Source: Gentiana macrophylla
Taxonomy: Eukaryota; Streptophyta; Magnoliopsida; Gentianales; Gentianaceae
DNA: 64,000 bases
Direction: 5' to 3'
NCBI GenBank assembly: GCA_026214975.1
Contig: JAOBSW010000484.1
Span: forward strand, 1-64,000
The notes below the pieces were generated by a model, which was given only the letters and a program-made list of their open reading frames with translations, had not been told where the DNA came from and ran no database searches. Position numbers and translations under genes: made by a program. Below, piece after piece: positions 59,689 to 64,000 of the stretch. Each line of letters starts with the position of its first letter. Positions within the stretch are counted from its first letter, which is position 1.

Positions 59689-60040
59689 TATTGATGATGT
59701 CGAGCTATGTTAGCTCGTATTTTTGTTTATTAGAAGATAAAATAGGATAAGGACGGTTGTAGACAAATGAGATAAAGAGATGTCAAAAGAAAGGAGATAA
59801 TTGTTTTATTATTAAGTTTAGATATAATTGTTTTTTTTTTTAGGGATAGATATAACTGTTTTGAATAAAAGGTTAATGATTTATTTTTAAATTATCTTAG
59901 GATAAGATATGAGTATTATCTTTAAATTAAGACTTATCTCCTATATAAAGAGAAGTAGTGTAATCATTTTATTCAATTCAATGAAAGAGCGTTTTAGAGT
60001 TTTGTATGATGCAATTTTGATTTTCTTTATGGTATCGAAG
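59689..60040 (+). mobile_element. Copia-type LTR fragment with primer-binding site
   Basis: AT-rich DNA with a TATA box (CTCCTATATAAAGAGAAG, about 59,938) ends at TTTGATTTTCTTTA, directly followed by TGGTATCGAAGCC (about 60,030), a primer-binding site like that of copia elements. The left end is uncertain (TGTTATTGATGATG at about 59,689 is the best candidate). Only about 200 bp of possible leader follows before the sequence becomes unrecognisable. Confidence 0.5.
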
Positions 60041-60306
60041 CCCAGGACGAAGGTTCGTAAGCCTTAACATTGGTGAACTCTCGCCCGTCCTCGCCTGTTT
60101 TTTTCCGCTTCGCTTTTAAATATCACCATCCTATTCATTCAATTGTTCCAAGTGCCCGGCATAGTTCCTGCTTCTTTTTTAGCGTCATTTTTTTTCCCAT
60201 ATATTATGGTGTTCATCCCTTTGCTATCGTCTAAAAATTCCCATGCCATTTGTTTCTTTGCATACATGATCGATGCATTAATAAACAAAAAAAAAAAAAA
60301 AAAAAA

Positions 60307-60348
<42 letters not shown>

Positions 60349-60798
60349 AAACAAAACCAACTCAAGACCAAGAACCATCCAATCTATTTGTTTTGATTCC
60401 AGCTATTCACGAGTCAAACGCTGATCTTTATTTTTAAAAAAAATAAAAAAATTAGGGTGGTGTCGATCTTTATCATCCTCAGTCCAAATAATTTTATTTT
60501 AGTAGTTTTTTCAATGAATAAATGATCTTAAATATAGCAACATTATATTTTTTTTGGCATCCAATATCTGCTGCATCTCTTTTTTAGATTCATCTGAATG
60601 CAGATTTAATGGAACAACCGATCACAGTTGGAGGCAACAACACAACACAACAAGACTCCCGGAAGAGCCGGTTCGAAATACGTGCGCCGAGAAAGTCAAA
60701 CATCATAACTAATGGACTCCGGAAAAACCATCAGAGTGGAGATGCCCTCCAAAAACATACAACTAATGGACGGCGGAAGAACCGCCGGTGTAGAGATG
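60041..60798. other. Low-information stretch with microsatellite and small repeat
   Basis: No gene seen. It holds an A-run with (CAA)n and, just before the gypsy LTR, an imperfect direct repeat: CTAATGGACTCCGGAAAAAC (about 60,709) and CTAATGGACGGCGGAAGAAC (about 60,763), each followed by GTGGAGATG or GTAGAGATG. Confidence 0.5.
60287..60347. repeat. A-run plus (CAA)n microsatellite
   Basis: Twenty-three A followed by about 12 CAA units. It could be the tail of an old non-LTR insertion, but no body is attached. Confidence 0.9.
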
Positions 60799-61033
60799 TG
60801 TTAGGACTTAAGTGTTCCTAGGTGTTAGTGTGTTTACTCCTTTTACCTCCTTGAGCCAAGAGGTATATAAGGAAGGTGTGTGTTGTAATAATTGCTCACT
60901 TTTGATATTAATAAAACTCTACTTTCCCGCCTATTTCCCTTCTTCTCCAATTCTCTCTGTTCTTTCCCCAATTTCCTCTCCTCTATCCCCCAGAATTCGT
61001 CTCAAAACCCTAGTTAGGATCCTCATCCTAACA
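60799..61033 (+). mobile_element. 5' LTR of the right-hand gypsy element (235 bp)
   Basis: The terminal inverted repeat TGTTAGGA/TCCTAACA is perfect. A TATA box (GGTATATAAGGAAG, about 60,861) and an AATAAAACTC signal follow. GGTATCGAGA three bases after the end fits a primer-binding site derived from initiator-Met tRNA. The LTR is short for a gypsy element, in the range of Reina-like chromoviruses. Confidence 0.75.
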
Positions 61034-61070
61034 TCCGGTATCGAGATTTCTCTGCACTGTGATTGTTCGC

Positions 61071-62290
61071 AATGGCGCCAAATCGATAGAAGAGCTTGAG
61101 CGAATCAACGAGAGAAAATGACCGAGGAATTCACTTACGTATGGAAGAGATGCGAGTCCGAGTTGATCAATCGATCGGAAATCGATTCGAAGGTGGAGGT
61201 TCATATACTGAAGGTCGAATCGCATGCGTTGAAGGTTGAGGATCAACTGGATTCTTTGAAACAAATGATCAAGCAGGTTGATCGACAAGGACAATAAGAA
61301 ACCAGAAATTCCTTTCGAAGCTCTGCTGCGAGTCTTTGGTGATGGAATACTCCCTACTCCTCCATTAAGACAAGACTCGGTCGAACCATCGAGGTTAATT
61401 TGAGTTATGAACCTCATTACAAGGCTTCAAGATCGATTTTCCTCTGTTTAATGGAGATTCTCCAATGGAGTGGGTTAGAAGGAGTGAAAGATATTTCCAA
61501 ATTCATGATACTCCCGATAATCGGAGAAGGTCAATTATGCAGAAATGCACCTTCGAGGAGTCGCGGATGTGTGGTTTGGAGGTCTTAGAATGAGTTACCT
61601 CACATCACTTGGCCTACGATGAGAGATGAAGTTTTAAAGAGGTTTGGTTGTAAATCCATGGACATGGCGGTTGATGATTTCCATCGGTTGAAGCGAGGTA
61701 GGGTTCGTTGATGAGTACCTGGCGAGTTTGAAGAATTGAGGACATTAGTACGGATGCAATGCCCTAGGCGGCGGACTATCATTACATCTCTGTTTCATTA
61801 GAGGTCTCAAACCGTAAATCAAATCAATGGTAAGATTGATGAATCCGGATTCGATGTCATCTGCTTGTGGATCTTTGCAAGGTGCCAGGAATGCGTCCTA
61901 CTATCCTTAAATCACAAACCTCGCCTAAGATTTCATATTCTCTTTGGGCCAGTCGATGACCACTCATGTTCCTAAGGTGTTCGATAAAATGCCACGGTTA
62001 GAATACAAGCAACCGGACCCCAAACCATCTTTACAAAGGCTATAACACCAAAAAAGAGATACATGATAAGAGAGCCAAAGGGTTTGTGTTTCGGTGTGAT
62101 GAGAAGTACACCCGGGGCACAAGTGTAGACAGAGAGGCACATCCATTTCATTGTAGCAGAGGATGAAGAATTTGTTGGTGAGGATGATTATACTACTGGC
62201 CTTGCCGGATGACTCTCCAAATACATCTCAGGTCTCAGTTGATGCTTATTCGAACTGACTGGACAGACAACTCCTAATACCTTCAAAATC
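61071..62290 (+). pseudogene. Gypsy gag, heavily broken
   Basis: The N-terminal part is charged and coiled-coil-like (about 61,120-61,290). The Retrotrans_gag core is readable near 61,420-61,590 as FPLFNGDSPMEWVRRSERYF and ADVWFGGL in different frames, the usual FxG..WxxRxERYF and DVW motifs. Numerous stops and shifts follow through 62,280. The zinc-knuckle region is not recognisable. Confidence 0.75.
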
Positions 62291-64000
62291 AGTGGCCTGA
62301 TCAAGAAGAAACAAGTAGAAATCTTGATAGATAGTGGAGCATCTCATTCCTTTTTGGATTACAAGGTGGCCAAAGATGCTGGTTGCAACATAATGCTTAG
62401 TAATCCTATGATTATCACGTGATGAGAGATGGAAATTCCATAAGAAGTGAATCTAAGTGTCCCAATCTTCCCTGGTCAATGCAAGGATTCCAGTTTAAAC
62501 AAGATATCAGACTCCTCAAACTCAGGGGTTGTGATATGGTTTTGGGTGTGGACTGGTTAGGGCAATATAGTCCAGTCACATTTAACTTCAATTCCATGTG
62601 CCTGACATTAACCAAGGATGGGGAGCAGGTTAATCTTTCTGGCAAACCAGACATTGGACAACTTAAGATGATCAGTTGCAAAAAGTTGGTTCAAACTTTG
62701 AGGAATGGCACTTGTGGATTAGTAGGATGTCTAAATCAGATCCAAGCAGAGCATGAGTCAACTGTTCCCACCCCTCTGGAGCCCCTACTCACAGAATTCC
62801 ATGATGTCTTTGCTAATCCTACAAGCTTACCTCCAGAAAGGGGTTGTGAACATTCTATTATATTGAAGGAGGGGGCATCACCAGTAAAGATCAGACCCTA
62901 CAGGTATACTTATACACAGAAGGATGACATTGAGAAGATAGTGTCTGAGATGTTAGAACAGGGCATAGTCCAACACAGAAGTAGCCCTTTTGCTTCTCCC
63001 ATGCTCCTAGTTAAGAAAAAGGATGGGACATGGAGGGGGTGTGTAGATTACAGAAAACTTAATGACCTGACAGTCAAGGACAGGTATCCTATCCCAATTA
63101 TAGATGATTTGTTAGATGAATTGGGAAAGGCCGGGTTTTTCAAAATTGATTTGAGATCCGGTTTCCACGGATCCTCATGAGCAGGGGTGATATCTGTAAA
63201 CTTGACCTTTGTCACTCATCATGGCCACTTTGAATTCTTGGTCATGCCTTTCGGGTTAACTAATGCTCCTGCTACTTTTCAAAGGAACATGAATGAGCTG
63301 CTCAGGCCTTTCCTCAGAAAGTTTGTACTAGTGTTTTTTGATGACATCTTAATTTACAGCACTGACATGAAACAACACTTGGTACATCTCAGGGCAGTTC
63401 TGGAGGTGCTCAGGAAACACTCTTTTATGCCAAGATGTCAAAATGCTCTTTTGGGCAGGACAAGGTGGAGTATTTGGGTCACATTATTCAGAATGGTAGG
63501 GTGTTTGCTGACCCTGCAAAGATACAGGCCATGGAACAGTGGCCTACACCCCAAAATGTTACTGAGTTGAGGGGGTTTTTAGGCCTCACTGGTTTCTACA
63601 GGAGGTTTGTGCCTTCCTATGGCATTCTAGCCAGGCCTCTCAATGACCTCTTGAAGAAGGAAGGATTCTCTTGGAATCCTAGAGCACAAGAGGCATTTGA
63701 TCAATTGAAGCAAGCAATGGTCCAATCCCCTGTACTAGCACTTCCAAATTTTGAAGCACCTTTTTGCATAGAAACTGATGCATGTGCAAAAGGGTTAGGG
63801 GCAGTCTTGCAGCAATCCAAACAGCCCTTGGCATATCTGAGCAGGGCCTTTAATTCTAAAGAGATGGGGCTGTCCATTTATGAGAAGGAACTATTGGCTG
63901 TGCTCATGGCAGTTACTAAATGGAAACAGTACATCCAAGGCAGGCCATTCACAATTAAAACTGACCAGCAGAGCCTCAAATTCCTTTTGGATCAGAGGGC
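62285..64000 (+). pseudogene. Gypsy pol: protease, reverse transcriptase, RNase H, with frameshifts
   Basis: Protease near 62,290-62,400 has VEILIDSGASHSFLD with DSG as active site and, after a shift, [16 protein letters not shown]. The open frame 62,419-63,180 continues into reverse transcriptase ([47 protein letters not shown] with the first Asp). Two shifts near 63,165 and 63,205 precede [18 protein letters not shown] and [10 protein letters not shown], the FDD catalytic motif. Another missing T near 63,424 precedes [30 protein letters not shown] and the RNase H part (FCIETDACAKGLGAVLQ, YEKELLAVLMAV). With so few lesions this is the youngest-looking coding element here. Confidence 0.92.

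Larger units (their letters stand above)
60799..64000 (+). mobile_element. Ty3/gypsy element (chromovirus-like), 5' part, runs off the window
   Basis: It starts with a short LTR whose ends are perfect 8-bp inverted repeats (TGTTAGGA, TCCTAACA), followed by a primer-binding site, gag, protease, reverse transcriptase and RNase H in the gypsy order. Integrase and the 3' LTR lie beyond 64,000. Gag is heavily damaged while pol has only a few single-base shifts. Confidence 0.88.

Noticed and set aside
60143..60424. Frame containing a poly-Lys/poly-Asn stretch
   Set aside because: Produced by the A-run and (CAA)n microsatellite.
1..64000. CRISPR arrays, bacterial operons, tRNA genes
   Set aside because: No regularly spaced direct repeats with unique spacers, no ribosome-binding sites with compact genes, and no cloverleaf-forming tRNA sequence seen; tRNA-like words are retroelement primer-binding sites.

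Overview
This window is nuclear DNA of a flowering plant, most likely a eudicot. It has intron-rich exons of a plant-type RAPTOR gene with GT..AG splice sites, dense LTR retrotransposons primed by initiator-Met or Asp tRNA, an L1-type LINE, a hAT MITE and a scrambled insert of plastid DNA. There is no bacterial-style operon, CRISPR array or complete RNA gene. The species cannot be named from the sequence.

Left part (1-29,073): a truncated Ty1/copia element (1-1006, minus strand) is followed by about 2.5 kb of featureless DNA. The exons for the HEAT/ARM and WD40 parts of RAPTOR, the substrate-binding subunit of TORC1, run from 3483 to 11,099 (copy 1). The exons for the N-terminal caspase-like Raptor_N domain are not in the window. 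A second, 5'-truncated copy lies at 19,338-27,524 (copy 2), and homology continues downstream of both genes to about 13,710 and 29,073. Between them is the long LTR plus broken gag of a Tekay/Del-like Ty3/gypsy element (13,711-19,345), whose gag joins directly to the middle of a RAPTOR intron. Neither copy is intact as read. Copy 1 has several single-base frameshifts in the HEAT and WD40 exons. Copy 2 has a clean WD40 half but a decayed middle exon. The copies act as empty-site controls for each other: a hAT MITE is only in copy 1, while a 1.65-kb solo LTR and a mosaic plastid insert (23S rDNA and ycf2 pieces) are only in copy 2.

Right part (29,074-64,000): a retrotransposon nest. Copia A (31,312-39,305, minus) carries a solo LTR that itself carries another solo LTR. 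Copia B (40,101-51,705, minus, perfect TSD) carries a solo LTR of the same family as the one in Copia A, plus a different solo LTR inside its own 5' LTR. A non-coding LARD-type gypsy element (51,842-58,813, perfect TSD) lies next to it. Copia B and the LARD both inserted into one L1-type LINE reverse-transcriptase pseudogene, now in three pieces (59,640-58,814, 51,841-51,706, 40,100-39,930) that read on from one another. A copia LTR fragment and a chromovirus-like Ty3/gypsy element (60,799 to the window end, plus strand) complete the window.

No cellular gene appears functional as written. The most informative content is the RAPTOR tandem duplication with its breakage pattern, and the datable order of nested insertions supported by target-site duplications.
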